A stretch of DNA of 14,857 bases from Candidatus Woesearchaeota archaeon CG11_big_fil_rev_8_21_14_0_20_43_8 (GTDB lineage: Archaea > Nanobdellota > Nanobdellia > Woesearchaeales > CG08-08-20-14). Positions 1 through 7,166 of this stretch are shown here, piece by piece (the stretch's first letter is position 1; each line of letters starts with the position of its first letter). The notes beneath the pieces were generated by a model that had not been told where the DNA came from, made no database searches, and saw nothing but the letters and a program-made list of their open reading frames with translations. The stretch covers positions 1 through 14,857 of the forward strand of contig PCVE01000049.1 in assembly GCA_002762705.1 (NCBI GenBank). The letters run 5' to 3'. Both the position numbers and the translations under genes were made by a program.

Positions 1-972
1 GGTGGAGCAGGAAATAACATGGTCAACTGGCTGCACAAAAAAGGCATCGATGGCGCAAGCATCATCGCGTGCAACACAGACCAACAGCATCTTGATGTCA
101 CAACTGTAGATAATAAAATCCTGATCGGAAGGAACCTGACAAAGGGCCTTGGATGCGGCGGATACCCTAACAAAGGCGCGAGAGCAGCTGAAGAAAGCAT
201 CAACAGGATAAGAGAAGCGGTCGCTGGATGTGATATGGTCTTTGTATGCGCAGGGATGGGTGGAGGTACCGGGACTGGTGCCGCGCCAGTGATAGCGCTT
301 GCGGCAAAAGAGACAGGATCGATTGTCATCGGCACAGTCACTATGCCATTCAAGATCGAAAGAGCAAGGATCGACAAGGCTGAGTTCGGCCTTGAACAAC
401 TCCGTGAGGTCTCAGACACTGTCATAGTGATCGATAATAATCGTCTGGTGAGCATCGCAGGAAATCTTCCTGTGCAACAGGCATTCTCGATCGCGAACGA
501 ACTCATCGCGACGATGATCAAGGGAATCGTAGAGACCATTTCGATACCGAGCCTTGTGAACCTTGACTTCGCCGATGTCAAAGCCATCATGAGCCATGGA
601 GGTGTCGCTGCGATCGGTATAGGATCATCTGATACAAACAACAGAGTAGAAGAAGCAGTCAAAGGCGCCCTTTCGAATCCTTTGCTTGACATTGATTACA
701 ATGGCGCGACCGGTGCTATCATACATATCGCTGGCGGACCGGATCTGACACTTGATGAGATAAACAAGATCGGTGAGCTTGTCACAGATTCCATGGATGA
801 AGACGCGAATGTCATCTGGGGAGCCAGGATCGATGAGAACAAGAAAGGTAAGGTCACAGTCATGACAATAATAACCGGAGTCAATTCACCATGGATCATC
901 GGAAAGAGCATGGAGAAAGCCAAAAGAGAGAATGGACTTGGTTCACAACTTGGGATAAGGATGGTGGGCTGA
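1..972 (+). CDS. ftsZ: Cell division GTPase FtsZ, 5'-truncated by window edge
   Basis: FtsZ is a tubulin-like GTPase that polymerises into the cytokinetic ring. The reading frame is open from base 1 (G-G-A-G-N-N before the first Met at 19), which fits the nucleotide-binding GGGGN loop near the FtsZ N-terminus, so only a few dozen N-terminal residues are missing. Counting from Met19, the tubulin signature GGGTGTG is at residues 81-87. The T7 catalytic loop NLDFADV is at 181-187, with the Asp that activates GTP hydrolysis in the next subunit. The C-terminal FtsZ domain with GxTGxxxPLLD-like and ITGV sequences follows. The protein ends soon after this domain at LGIRMVG, with no long linker and no obvious bacterial-type C-terminal peptide, so partner binding may differ. 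The stop is one base before the next start, so that gene is probably translationally coupled. FtsZ1 versus FtsZ2 cannot be decided by eye. Confidence 0.97.
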   Translation, partial: GGAGNNMVNWLHKKGIDGASIIACNTDQQHLDVTTVDNKILIGRNLTKGLGCGGYPNKGARAAEESINRIREAVAGCDMVFVCAGMGGGTGTGAAPVIALAAKETGSIVIGTVTMPFKIERARIDKAEFGLEQLREVSDTVIVIDNNRLVSIAGNLPVQQAFSIANELIATMIKGIVETISIPSLVNLDFADVKAIMSHGGVAAIGIGSSDTNNRVEEAVKGALSNPLLDIDYNGATGAIIHIAGGPDLTLDEINKIGELVTDSMDEDANVIWGARIDENKKGKVTVMTIITGVNSPWIIGKSMEKAKRENGLGSQLGIRMVG

Positions 973-973
973 G

Positions 974-1153
974 ATGATCGAGACAGTCAATCTGACTTAT
1001 CTGCTTGCCGGCGATACCATGCTCTTTTGTATAGTTTGGTTTTTGCTTTCACATCTACAGATAAAAGCAGAACGACGGGCCAGAAAAAATCTCCGACGAA
1101 AATATTTTTGGAAAGGATTCCGGGCCGCGCTTTTGGCTGCGGATGAAGAATGA
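974..1153 (+). CDS. Small single-pass membrane protein coupled to ftsZ
   Basis: This is a 59-codon ORF starting at an ATG one base after the ftsZ stop (TGA-G-ATG). The product has one hydrophobic segment at about residues 9-28 (LLAGDTMLFCIVWFLL), followed by a strongly basic stretch (KAERRARKNLRRK) and a short amphipathic end finishing ADEE. By the positive-inside rule the basic tail should be cytoplasmic. I do not recognise the family. It is not an obvious SecE, although secE often lies near ftsZ in archaea; SecE has an amphipathic helix before its membrane helix, whereas here the helix comes first. The tight coupling suggests a protein made in step with FtsZ, possibly a membrane partner of the ring. 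That role is inference only. Confidence 0.7.
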   Translation: MIETVNLTYLLAGDTMLFCIVWFLLSHLQIKAERRARKNLRRKYFWKGFRAALLAADEE

Positions 1154-1177
1154 TTATTGCGCGAGATAGAAAGAAAA

Positions 1178-1186
1178 GGGGGTGAT
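1178..1186 (+). promoter_or_regulatory. Strong Shine-Dalgarno site for the winged-helix gene
   Basis: GGGGGTGAT matches the complement of the archaeal 16S 3' end (ATCACCTCC) and lies seven bases before the ATG at 1194. This favours that ATG over the in-frame GTG at 1182, which lies inside the site itself. Confidence 0.75.
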
Positions 1187-1193
1187 TAGTAAT

Positions 1194-1409
1194 ATGGGAC
1201 AGCAGGAGGTAGCTGACTTCCTGAAGACAAAGGAGGGGGAATGGCTAACATCAAAAGAGATAGCACTGCACCTTGAGATACCGATCAAGGCCATACGTGA
1301 GAGTTTGAAGAGGCTTCGGAAGAGCAATAGGATACTCTATAAGCCAGCGAACAGAGAATACATGGACTGCGGGAAAAGACATTTTTTCCTATATAAATTT
1401 GAAGAATAG
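1194..1409 (+). CDS. Small winged-helix DNA-binding protein
   Basis: A 71-aa soluble protein that is almost entirely one winged helix-turn-helix domain. The first helix is around EVADFLKTKEG. The LTSKEIALHLEIPIKAIRES segment has the usual HTH layout: a helix, a turn at LEIP, then a recognition helix running through RESLKRLRKSN. A basic wing of RILYKP type follows, and the tail is aromatic and ends FFLYKFEE. The probable role is a transcriptional regulator or small DNA-binding protein of archaeal MarR/ArsR-like fold; no ligand site is visible. The start at 1194 is chosen from the perfect GGTGAT site. No clear TATA box lies in the 40-base gap after the previous gene, so it is probably co-transcribed with ftsZ. 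It converges on the RPA gene with only 20 bases between the stops. Confidence 0.8.
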   Translation: MGQQEVADFLKTKEGEWLTSKEIALHLEIPIKAIRESLKRLRKSNRILYKPANREYMDCGKRHFFLYKFEE

Positions 1410-1429
1410 TTTTAAAAAGCATGCCTGTC

Positions 1430-2674
1430 TTAGAGGAGGATTTCCTCCTCTTGGTCAGCATCATTTTCATGATCGCCTGAACCGATAACCTCCGTTTTGG
1501 ATGAAAGGCTTTTTTTGGGGAGATCTTGCTTTTGCGAGGTTTCCTGTGTAGAGAAAGCAGAAGATGCTTTTTCTGGCATGCTGGAAATCTCCGTGGAAGA
1601 CTGAGTTTGTTCTTCCCGGATCATTTCCTTTTCCGGCTCTTTTTTTTGGACAGGACGATCGATGTCCAATCTCTTGATCTCGTCTCTTGGATTAGGATCT
1701 ATATCCACTTCCTGCACCACAAATTCTGTGCGTTGGAACATCACATTCTTAGTAGTCCTGCCTGAGAGGAGCACGTGACTTCCAAGTATGTCTTTTACCA
1801 TGTCTTGCATAGAATCCGGATTGTCTTTGAGCTCAAGCATCTGCTGTTTTGAGACAGAGAAGAGACGTTCCACATGATTCCTGAAGAACACAGCGCGTAT
1901 CGTCTCTGTTCCATCATCAAGCACAGCATTCAGGACATATGAATGATCCGGCTCGACCTCTTTATGTTCATCGCAGAAAAAACCATCCTCACGTGGACGG
2001 ACTCTCTTCTGGCACTTTGGACATACTTCAAAGAACCTTGGTTCGAACGCGTTCACGACAAAAGAAAGCAGTTCGACATTAGTATCACCATCTTTTAGGT
2101 CCTTTATTTTCACCCTCCTTTTTTCCATCTGCATAGGTTTCTGCGCGATATCTTTCAGGTCAATCTCTATGCCTATAGGATCGACTATGAGCGAGCTCCT
2201 TGAAGATAGATGGATCTCCGGGCGGCCTTGGTTGTCTTTTGCCATGCCGTCCTTTATCATGATGATCTTCCCTTCTGAGAGCTCTTTGATCCTATCTGCT
2301 TGGTCGTTCCAGAGAGTCACTCTTATTCGTGCTGTCTCATCTGCGATCACAAAAGATGCGACTTTTCCTTCATATTCTTCATCTTGCTGATTCTTTCTTT
2401 TGAAGGTGCGCAAAGGAAATACCTGCTGTACCATACCAGCGGTCTCGACACTTTTCATGCCTGAAAGCACATCTTTTATCTGTATCTTGCCGCTGATCTG
2501 CTCAAAAAGTTTGATGGAAAGTTCATTCGCGACTATATGCGCTGCGCCTTCCCGTGAGACCAGACCCGATAATATCTCACATTTCTCATCTATCCTTTTG
2601 ATTATCTCTTTCTCAGAAAGCCCGGATTTTTCAGTTATCTTTGAGACGATATCATTGAAGTTAAGTTTGAACAT
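1430..2674 (-). CDS. Replication protein A-like single-stranded DNA-binding protein
   Basis: RPA binds single-stranded DNA during replication, repair and recombination. The 414-aa product has an N-terminal helical region (1-60, including SGLSEKEIIKRIDEK), as often found in archaeal RPA. A first OB fold follows at about 62-165 (KVASFVIADETARIRVTLWN is the classic RPA strand pattern). A second OB fold at about 186-325 holds a zinc finger with Cys218, Cys221, Cys234 and His237 (CPKC, then CDEH). The tail from about 330 is Ser/Lys/Glu-rich, probably disordered, and ends with an acidic EEEILL; acidic tails recruit partners in many SSB proteins. An in-frame ATG seven codons upstream (2695) exists, but AAGGGGTG at 2683-2690 sits eight bases before the ATG at 2674, so the shorter start is preferred. 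It appears to be a single-gene unit, convergent with the ftsZ group. Confidence 0.92.
   Translation of the reverse strand: MFKLNFNDIVSKITEKSGLSEKEIIKRIDEKCEILSGLVSREGAAHIVANELSIKLFEQISGKIQIKDVLSGMKSVETAGMVQQVFPLRTFKRKNQQDEEYEGKVASFVIADETARIRVTLWNDQADRIKELSEGKIIMIKDGMAKDNQGRPEIHLSSRSSLIVDPIGIEIDLKDIAQKPMQMEKRRVKIKDLKDGDTNVELLSFVVNAFEPRFFEVCPKCQKRVRPREDGFFCDEHKEVEPDHSYVLNAVLDDGTETIRAVFFRNHVERLFSVSKQQMLELKDNPDSMQDMVKDILGSHVLLSGRTTKNVMFQRTEFVVQEVDIDPNPRDEIKRLDIDRPVQKKEPEKEMIREEQTQSSTEISSMPEKASSAFSTQETSQKQDLPKKSLSSKTEVIGSGDHENDADQEEEILL
1432..1451. repeat. Perfect 9-bp inverted repeat at a convergent gene end
   Basis: AGAGGAGGA, two bases, then TCCTCCTCT. It lies in the last codons of the RPA gene (the EEEILL codons), just before its stop and 22 bases after the stop of the convergent winged-helix gene. 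On the minus strand a TTTTTA run follows at 1411-1417. It could fold as a hairpin in both transcripts and help termination, but the repeat may simply reflect the codons for Glu-Glu-Glu and Leu-Leu. Confidence 0.4.
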
Positions 2675-2778
2675 AGTATCAACACCCCTTGTCATCTTGC
2701 AAGAAAGGAGGTAGGATTAATAATGTTTTTGAAAAGTTAAGAAGCATCAGTCAAACAAACCAATGGAATCACTGCATT

Positions 2779-5154
2779 TCAATTCAGAACAATCTGTTTT
2801 GAGCCAACACCCTTGAATTCATTATTCAAATTATCGACGCTTGTGACAGCGAAATAGTAAGAACCTATCGGCAGAGTGATCTGGAATGTGTTCAAGTTCG
2901 CTGCAAGAGAACCAAGCTGAGGCACTTTTGATGCATCATCGAATGCGCTCTGCGAATAGTATATATTATACCTCAAAATATTCGTGAGTTGTGTCCCATC
3001 TATATTCATTGTCGGTTTCTTTACATCTAAGAACCATACCTTGTTGACCTTGTTCGTGATGAAATCGACAAATCCTGGCGCCAGACCATCTTTTGGTGTC
3101 GTTTCTGTGAAGAGGTATTCTTTTGGATCTTTCTTCATGTTCCCTGCCTTGTCCTTTGCTACGACTGCGAGAGTATATTGGTTTGAATCACTGAGGCCAG
3201 ACAAGACATAAAGATATTTACCCGATGGTTTGAGATAATGGATTTTATCTTTCACAAAAGATATCTTTGTCCCATCAGATAAGGAATATTGATAATCACA
3301 AATCTTTTTGTTCTGGTCAAATGCGCAAGAAGTATCTGAAGATATATCGAATCCGGAATCGACGATGATCTGGTCTGATCCGAGAACGATCACTTTTTTC
3401 TTGAAGTTATTCTCAAGATATTTCAGATCATTCACTTTGGCATCGGATGCTTTGCTTGTGTCAGAATAGTATAAGATATATTCAGTCACATCATCATCAG
3501 GGCTCCTATCCCACATGATGATCATGGAGTTCTCTGCGGATTTTGCATCGCTTGCCATGACACCTGTCACTATCGGGGGTGGATCATCAAAGAATGACAA
3601 TGCGAAGCGATATGTGATATTCCGCTTCTTTGTCATCTGGTCGCCTTCGTCATAAGCATATAATTCATGGTTCTTTGATACTGCGCAGAAACGATAGGTA
3701 CGTTTCTCTATATTGCAATCGCGCTCTGATTTGAATCCATCATTTGAGAAGACAAGCTCATCTCCCTGTTTCTTTATCCGTATGCTGTCATGTGGAAATG
3801 AATATCCTGATATCGACTGGCCTCCTTTGTCTGTGTTCTCGCCAGAAAGATATGCTATGCTCGAGCCGCCTGATACTACTATGTCTTTTATGAAGAAATT
3901 CAAGTTTACTCTATCTAATACTTTCTTCTCGCCTGCGCTGCTTATCATGATGAGCTTCTTTTCATTTGCGGACATGAGATCATTCCCATCCTGATCAATG
4001 AGCTGCACACCAGATGATCCTGGATTCAATCCTTCATCGACATCCATCATGAGCGATAGTGAATATCCTGTACCAGGCATATACTGGTCGCTCTTCACAG
4101 AGATATCACACACACATGAATCATCAGATGAACCGATACAATCAGTCAGCTGCTCTGCGAAATCAGAAGATATCTTCTCTGTCCCTTCATCGCATCCTCC
4201 GACAGACCATTGGAATTCTGATGTTTTAGAGAAGGCTGATGTCTGCTGCAATACACATGCATATGAATTCGCTTTTGAAGAACATGCTTGTATCAATGTC
4301 TGTACCAGGATCTTTAGTCGCTGGTATTCTGTCTGATCGTACTTCACTTTGGCTTTTATCGCCGGACGGACAGTGTATGTACCAAGCTTACCGAGCGGGA
4401 CAGATAAAGCATTTGAAGAACTATAAGCAGGAGCTGAATTATCGATGTTTACATCAACAAAAGCCGAACCTTGAAGTTTTGATGCATCTCCACCATAATC
4501 CACATACGCACGAAGTATCTTCTTTGCGTAATTAGGAATATTCTTGATTTTCTGTTCTATCTTGCTCTGGCTCCATTTTGAATATGCACTATGGCTTCTT
4601 ATCGCAGGACCCACCTCCGTAAGGACATTCTCGACTGTCGCAGGTCGATCTCCTAGGCGTTCTATGATACTGCTCGCGATTCCTGGTCCGGCGTTATAAG
4701 CGATAGTCATCAAGACCAGATTTCCGTTGTATCTCTTGAGATTTGACATGATAAGCCTTGTGCCTGCGAGGATATTGCTCTTTGGATCGAATCTTGGATC
4801 GATGTAACCTGCATCCTTGCAATTATTCCGGTCTGTATTGCACTTGCTAATACCACTGCAGCAATCCATACGATTATCTTTTGAGAAGATATTAGACAAT
4901 GACCCTGTGTATGCTGTTCCGTAGCAAAGCTGCATAAGACCGACACAACCTCCCCATGACACGACTTTATCATTCCCACCAGACTCAGCCGACATGAATG
5001 CTTTCACCACAGCTTTGCATTGCTGGTCGCCAGCGCAGGCCTCAGTGACTACGTTATCCCATTGTTCTATATTCGGGTCTGGCTTTGCATATGCTCCGAA
5101 AGCAATGACTAACATGAACAACATGCATATTCCAAAGATTCTCATGATTCTCAT
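2779..5154 (-). CDS. Secreted lytic transglycosylase (SLT domain) with Fn3-like C-terminal domains
   Basis: Lytic transglycosylases cut the MurNAc-GlcNAc bond of peptidoglycan. The 791-aa protein begins with a Sec-type signal peptide ending AYA (residues 21-23), unlike its class III neighbours. The SLT domain at about 35-165 has all hallmark motifs: the catalytic Glu57 in AESGG, GLMQL at 72-76 and AYNAGPG at 152-158. A Cys-rich insertion (90-113, with five cysteines) suggests disulfides outside the cell. The middle region (230-520) is unrecognised. Two Fn3-like segments follow at about 525-686 and 690-790, each with an ILYYSDTS or NIYYSQS strand; such modules often bind glycans or act as spacers. 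The gene starts in an ATGA overlap with the amidase-like gene upstream and is the last of its operon. No membrane anchor is seen, so it should be released or held by partners. The active site looks functional; the natural substrate in an archaeon is unclear. Confidence 0.9.
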   Translation of the reverse strand: MRIMRIFGICMLFMLVIAFGAYAKPDPNIEQWDNVVTEACAGDQQCKAVVKAFMSAESGGNDKVVSWGGCVGLMQLCYGTAYTGSLSNIFSKDNRMDCCSGISKCNTDRNNCKDAGYIDPRFDPKSNILAGTRLIMSNLKRYNGNLVLMTIAYNAGPGIASSIIERLGDRPATVENVLTEVGPAIRSHSAYSKWSQSKIEQKIKNIPNYAKKILRAYVDYGGDASKLQGSAFVDVNIDNSAPAYSSSNALSVPLGKLGTYTVRPAIKAKVKYDQTEYQRLKILVQTLIQACSSKANSYACVLQQTSAFSKTSEFQWSVGGCDEGTEKISSDFAEQLTDCIGSSDDSCVCDISVKSDQYMPGTGYSLSLMMDVDEGLNPGSSGVQLIDQDGNDLMSANEKKLIMISSAGEKKVLDRVNLNFFIKDIVVSGGSSIAYLSGENTDKGGQSISGYSFPHDSIRIKKQGDELVFSNDGFKSERDCNIEKRTYRFCAVSKNHELYAYDEGDQMTKKRNITYRFALSFFDDPPPIVTGVMASDAKSAENSMIIMWDRSPDDDVTEYILYYSDTSKASDAKVNDLKYLENNFKKKVIVLGSDQIIVDSGFDISSDTSCAFDQNKKICDYQYSLSDGTKISFVKDKIHYLKPSGKYLYVLSGLSDSNQYTLAVVAKDKAGNMKKDPKEYLFTETTPKDGLAPGFVDFITNKVNKVWFLDVKKPTMNIDGTQLTNILRYNIYYSQSAFDDASKVPQLGSLAANLNTFQITLPIGSYYFAVTSVDNLNNEFKGVGSKQIVLN

Positions 5155-6161
5155 TTTGTCAATGTTTTGATCGCATCCAGATCAAGCGCAGGATTGTCCG
5201 GGCCGCTTTTTATGTCAACAATCTTATTTCGTTTTTTTATATCTTTTATCAGACTAATAAGGGCCTTTATCTGCATGGGATCATATTCTTCAAAGCAGCC
5301 ACCTGTGCATGTCTTACAGCAGGAAGACGCTTTGCATGTCGCAGATACCGCACAACGGGAAAGAAGATTGACAAGCGAGATGGATATTGTCATATCATCA
5401 TCCTTCTGTCCACCCCATGCCATATCACGTTCCAGCACCATCTGTGTTATCGAACCGTTCCTCGCTATCACATAATGCGCGCTCTGCTTGCTTTTTTCAT
5501 CAAGATATCTGCTCTTCGTCTCTTCGAAAGTCCTGTCGCCTGAACCAAAGATGATTATATCAGTTATCTTCCGATTATATCTATGATAATAATTCGGCGA
5601 CTGTATAAGATCATATCCTTCAGGAGATCTTGTCGTGGCCGCGAGATTCTTTTTCTGGCTCAGGTCGACACCATAACCAAAAGTGGTGAGCGGGATCTCA
5701 AGAGGTTTCTTTGGAGAGCCAGTGATGATCAGGTAGTCCCCTTCTTGATGATATTGGATATCATAATTGCTCTTCGGCAGATAATGAGTATCCTCAATAT
5801 ATCCATCAAGATTATCATTGAATCTCTCTGTCAGGTCTGTGTCTTTGAATTCAGGGAATGATTCAGATGCACCGTCATACCATATTGTATATCCAGCATA
5901 GTTTCTTTTCTTATCTGTCTCCATCCCATTCTTCGCCAGTTCATACAAAGTATCTGCCGCAGCTTCCTGCGCTGCCATGTCAAGATAGAGCAATGTCTCT
6001 TCTGCTTCCTGATATGATTTGACAAGCTGCAGCTGGTCCCTGCCGATAGTCACGACATTTCCAAGAGTCCCTGAACTAAGGGCAAGATACCATGAAGCGA
6101 TAAGCATGAGCACAAAGATGAATACAGTAAAACCGATCATCACCAGCCCTTTCTTTCTCAT
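5151..6161 (-). CDS. Class III-anchored protein with degenerate Amidase_2 (AmpD/PGRP-like) domain
   Basis: A 336-aa protein starting MRKKG before a hydrophobic helix (about 8-30), so it is anchored like a pilin. A helical segment follows (IGRDQLQLVKSYQEAEETLL), a type common after such anchors in DPANN proteins as I recall. From about residue 190 the sequence follows the Amidase_2 fold: DIIIFGSGDRTFEE for the usual IVIHxTAG, SAHYVIARNGSITQMV for the conserved SAHYLIdrdG strand, AWGGQ for AWHAG, TISISLVN for SIGIELVN, and GPDNPALDLD for the final DPG region. All three zinc-ligand positions appear lost (first His to Phe205, second to Gly, third absent). Six cysteines are inserted at 270-289. 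It is probably a non-catalytic wall-binding domain. The ATG at 6161 overlaps the previous stop (ATGA) and has AGGAG nine bases upstream; the ATG at 6170 abuts that site and is rejected. Confidence 0.8.
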   Translation of the reverse strand: MRKKGLVMIGFTVFIFVLMLIASWYLALSSGTLGNVVTIGRDQLQLVKSYQEAEETLLYLDMAAQEAAADTLYELAKNGMETDKKRNYAGYTIWYDGASESFPEFKDTDLTERFNDNLDGYIEDTHYLPKSNYDIQYHQEGDYLIITGSPKKPLEIPLTTFGYGVDLSQKKNLAATTRSPEGYDLIQSPNYYHRYNRKITDIIIFGSGDRTFEETKSRYLDEKSKQSAHYVIARNGSITQMVLERDMAWGGQKDDDMTISISLVNLLSRCAVSATCKASSCCKTCTGGCFEEYDPMQIKALISLIKDIKKRNKIVDIKSGPDNPALDLDAIKTLTK

Positions 6162-6724
6162 AGTACACATCTCCTGAGTTCAAGCACAAGACTGCTCACT
6201 TTGCTGTCTTTTACTGGTAATCTTATCGTCGCGATGACTTTTGTCAGATAATCGCATGGGTTTGACGTGCTTAGGATGCTTGGATTGTTTGGATCTGGAA
6301 GCATGATGACTTTGTTGTATCTATGATATTCCTCAAGCGAACCGTCTTTCTCTTCGCTGACAACAAGATTCCAGATCATATTGTCAGAATTATAATATGT
6401 ATTGAAGAAGCGATATATCTCCTGCGTGAGAGGCCATTTCAATGTAGGATCGATCAGAGTCTTGTCATAATACGCTTTGATCATATGCTCTGCGACAGTC
6501 ATGCCATCTGCCAATGGTGTGCGCATAAGGACAAGCATATCGCGTGAGGCCTCTTTCTCGCTTGTGACAGTGTTTATCACATCCCTGTCATGGTCCTGTC
6601 TGATCTGCACATATGTGAATACACCATAGACAAATATGATCAGGAAAACTGTACCTATGACTATATCAGTGAAATGCGCGATGGCTCCCTTCTTTCTATT
6701 CTTTTTTCTCTGTATGATCGACAT
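6158..6724 (-). CDS. Pilin-like class III membrane-anchored protein, 188 aa
   Basis: The N-terminus is strongly basic (QRKKNRKKG) and is followed by a hydrophobic helix at about 20-40 (IVIGTVFLIIFVYGVFTYV), the layout of an archaeal class III signal and pilin helix. The rest is a soluble domain with helices (AEHMIKAYYD, QEIYRFFNTYY) and a strand-rich end (KVIATIRLP, SSLVLELRR) and only two cysteines. I do not recognise the family. Its place between another pilin-like gene and the amidase-like gene, with overlapping ends on both sides, suggests a subunit of the same surface complex. The ATG at 6724 is chosen because AGGTGA lies five bases before it; an in-frame upstream start at 6751 would put nine more residues before the basic motif. 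The gene overlaps its upstream neighbour by 29 bases. Confidence 0.75.
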   Translation of the reverse strand: MSIIQRKKNRKKGAIAHFTDIVIGTVFLIIFVYGVFTYVQIRQDHDRDVINTVTSEKEASRDMLVLMRTPLADGMTVAEHMIKAYYDKTLIDPTLKWPLTQEIYRFFNTYYNSDNMIWNLVVSEEKDGSLEEYHRYNKVIMLPDPNNPSILSTSNPCDYLTKVIATIRLPVKDSKVSSLVLELRRCVL

Positions 6725-7166
6725 CCAGTTCACCTGAGATAAATTTTCCATCTTTGTAGATCACTATCGGGATCACTGTCCTCTTTTCGTAATGATCATA
6801 ATTAGATGTCTTTATTGTCTTATCGATGCCTGTGGCTTTCAATGTGAGTTGATAGGCGAATGACTTTGTGTTGACATTGACAATATAACATGAATTGAGC
6901 CGCTGCTCAGTGAATCTATTGTAATCGATTATACCAACATATTTTCGTGATGTATCTGGATCGATATATGGAAAACAATTATTCACAAAACGATCTATAT
7001 GAAGAGACATTGTGAGTTCTGTTGGCACTGGCTGCGAATTGATCTGTCCGATCAAGATTATGAAGACAGCGAACACGCCAGCGAAGAAAAGACATCCGAA
7101 CAGGAAGTACATGGAATAATCAGTTAGATCTGCCTCATCCTCCATCCCTTTTTTATTTAGCTTCAA
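6696..7166 (-). CDS. Pilin-like class III membrane-anchored protein, 156 aa, TTG start
   Basis: The product begins MKLNKKG, then an acidic stretch (MEDEADLTDY) and a long hydrophobic helix at about 19-41. The outer domain has two cysteines (Cys64, Cys93) within a pattern of type RFVNNCFPY, GIIDYNRF, LNSCYIV, which is familiar from small DPANN membrane-anchored proteins as I recall, followed by beta strands (RTVIPIVIYKDGKF). The start codon is TTG. It is supported by GGGGTGAC at 7175-7182 ending eight bases upstream, and because the only downstream ATG (the Met of KKGMEDE) would remove the basic motif. It overlaps the upstream Amidase_3-like gene by 14 bases. The function is unknown; a minor pilin or scaffold subunit is likely from context. 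Confidence 0.75.
   Translation of the reverse strand: MKLNKKGMEDEADLTDYSMYFLFGCLFFAGVFAVFIILIGQINSQPVPTELTMSLHIDRFVNNCFPYIDPDTSRKYVGIIDYNRFTEQRLNSCYIVNVNTKSFAYQLTLKATGIDKTIKTSNYDHYEKRTVIPIVIYKDGKFISGELDVDHTEKKE

Noticed and set aside
974..1153. The ftsZ-linked small gene as secE
   Set aside because: secE is often near ftsZ in archaea, but here the membrane helix is N-terminal with a basic tail after it, opposite to the SecE layout.
1182..1193. GTG start for the winged-helix gene
   Set aside because: It lies within the GGGGGTGAT ribosome site that serves the ATG at 1194.
2723..2740. AAGGAGGT ribosome-like site followed by a plus-strand ATG
   Set aside because: The ORF after it is only five codons long, and the region is the upstream flank of the RPA gene on the other strand.
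3998..4535. Overlapping plus-strand ORFs opposite the transglycosylase gene
   Set aside because: They are antisense to a well-supported SLT protein, overlap each other in different frames and show no domain features.
6162..6170. Upstream ATG for the Amidase_2-like protein
   Set aside because: It directly abuts the AGGAG site, leaving no spacing, while the ATG at 6161 has a nine-base spacing and an ATGA overlap.
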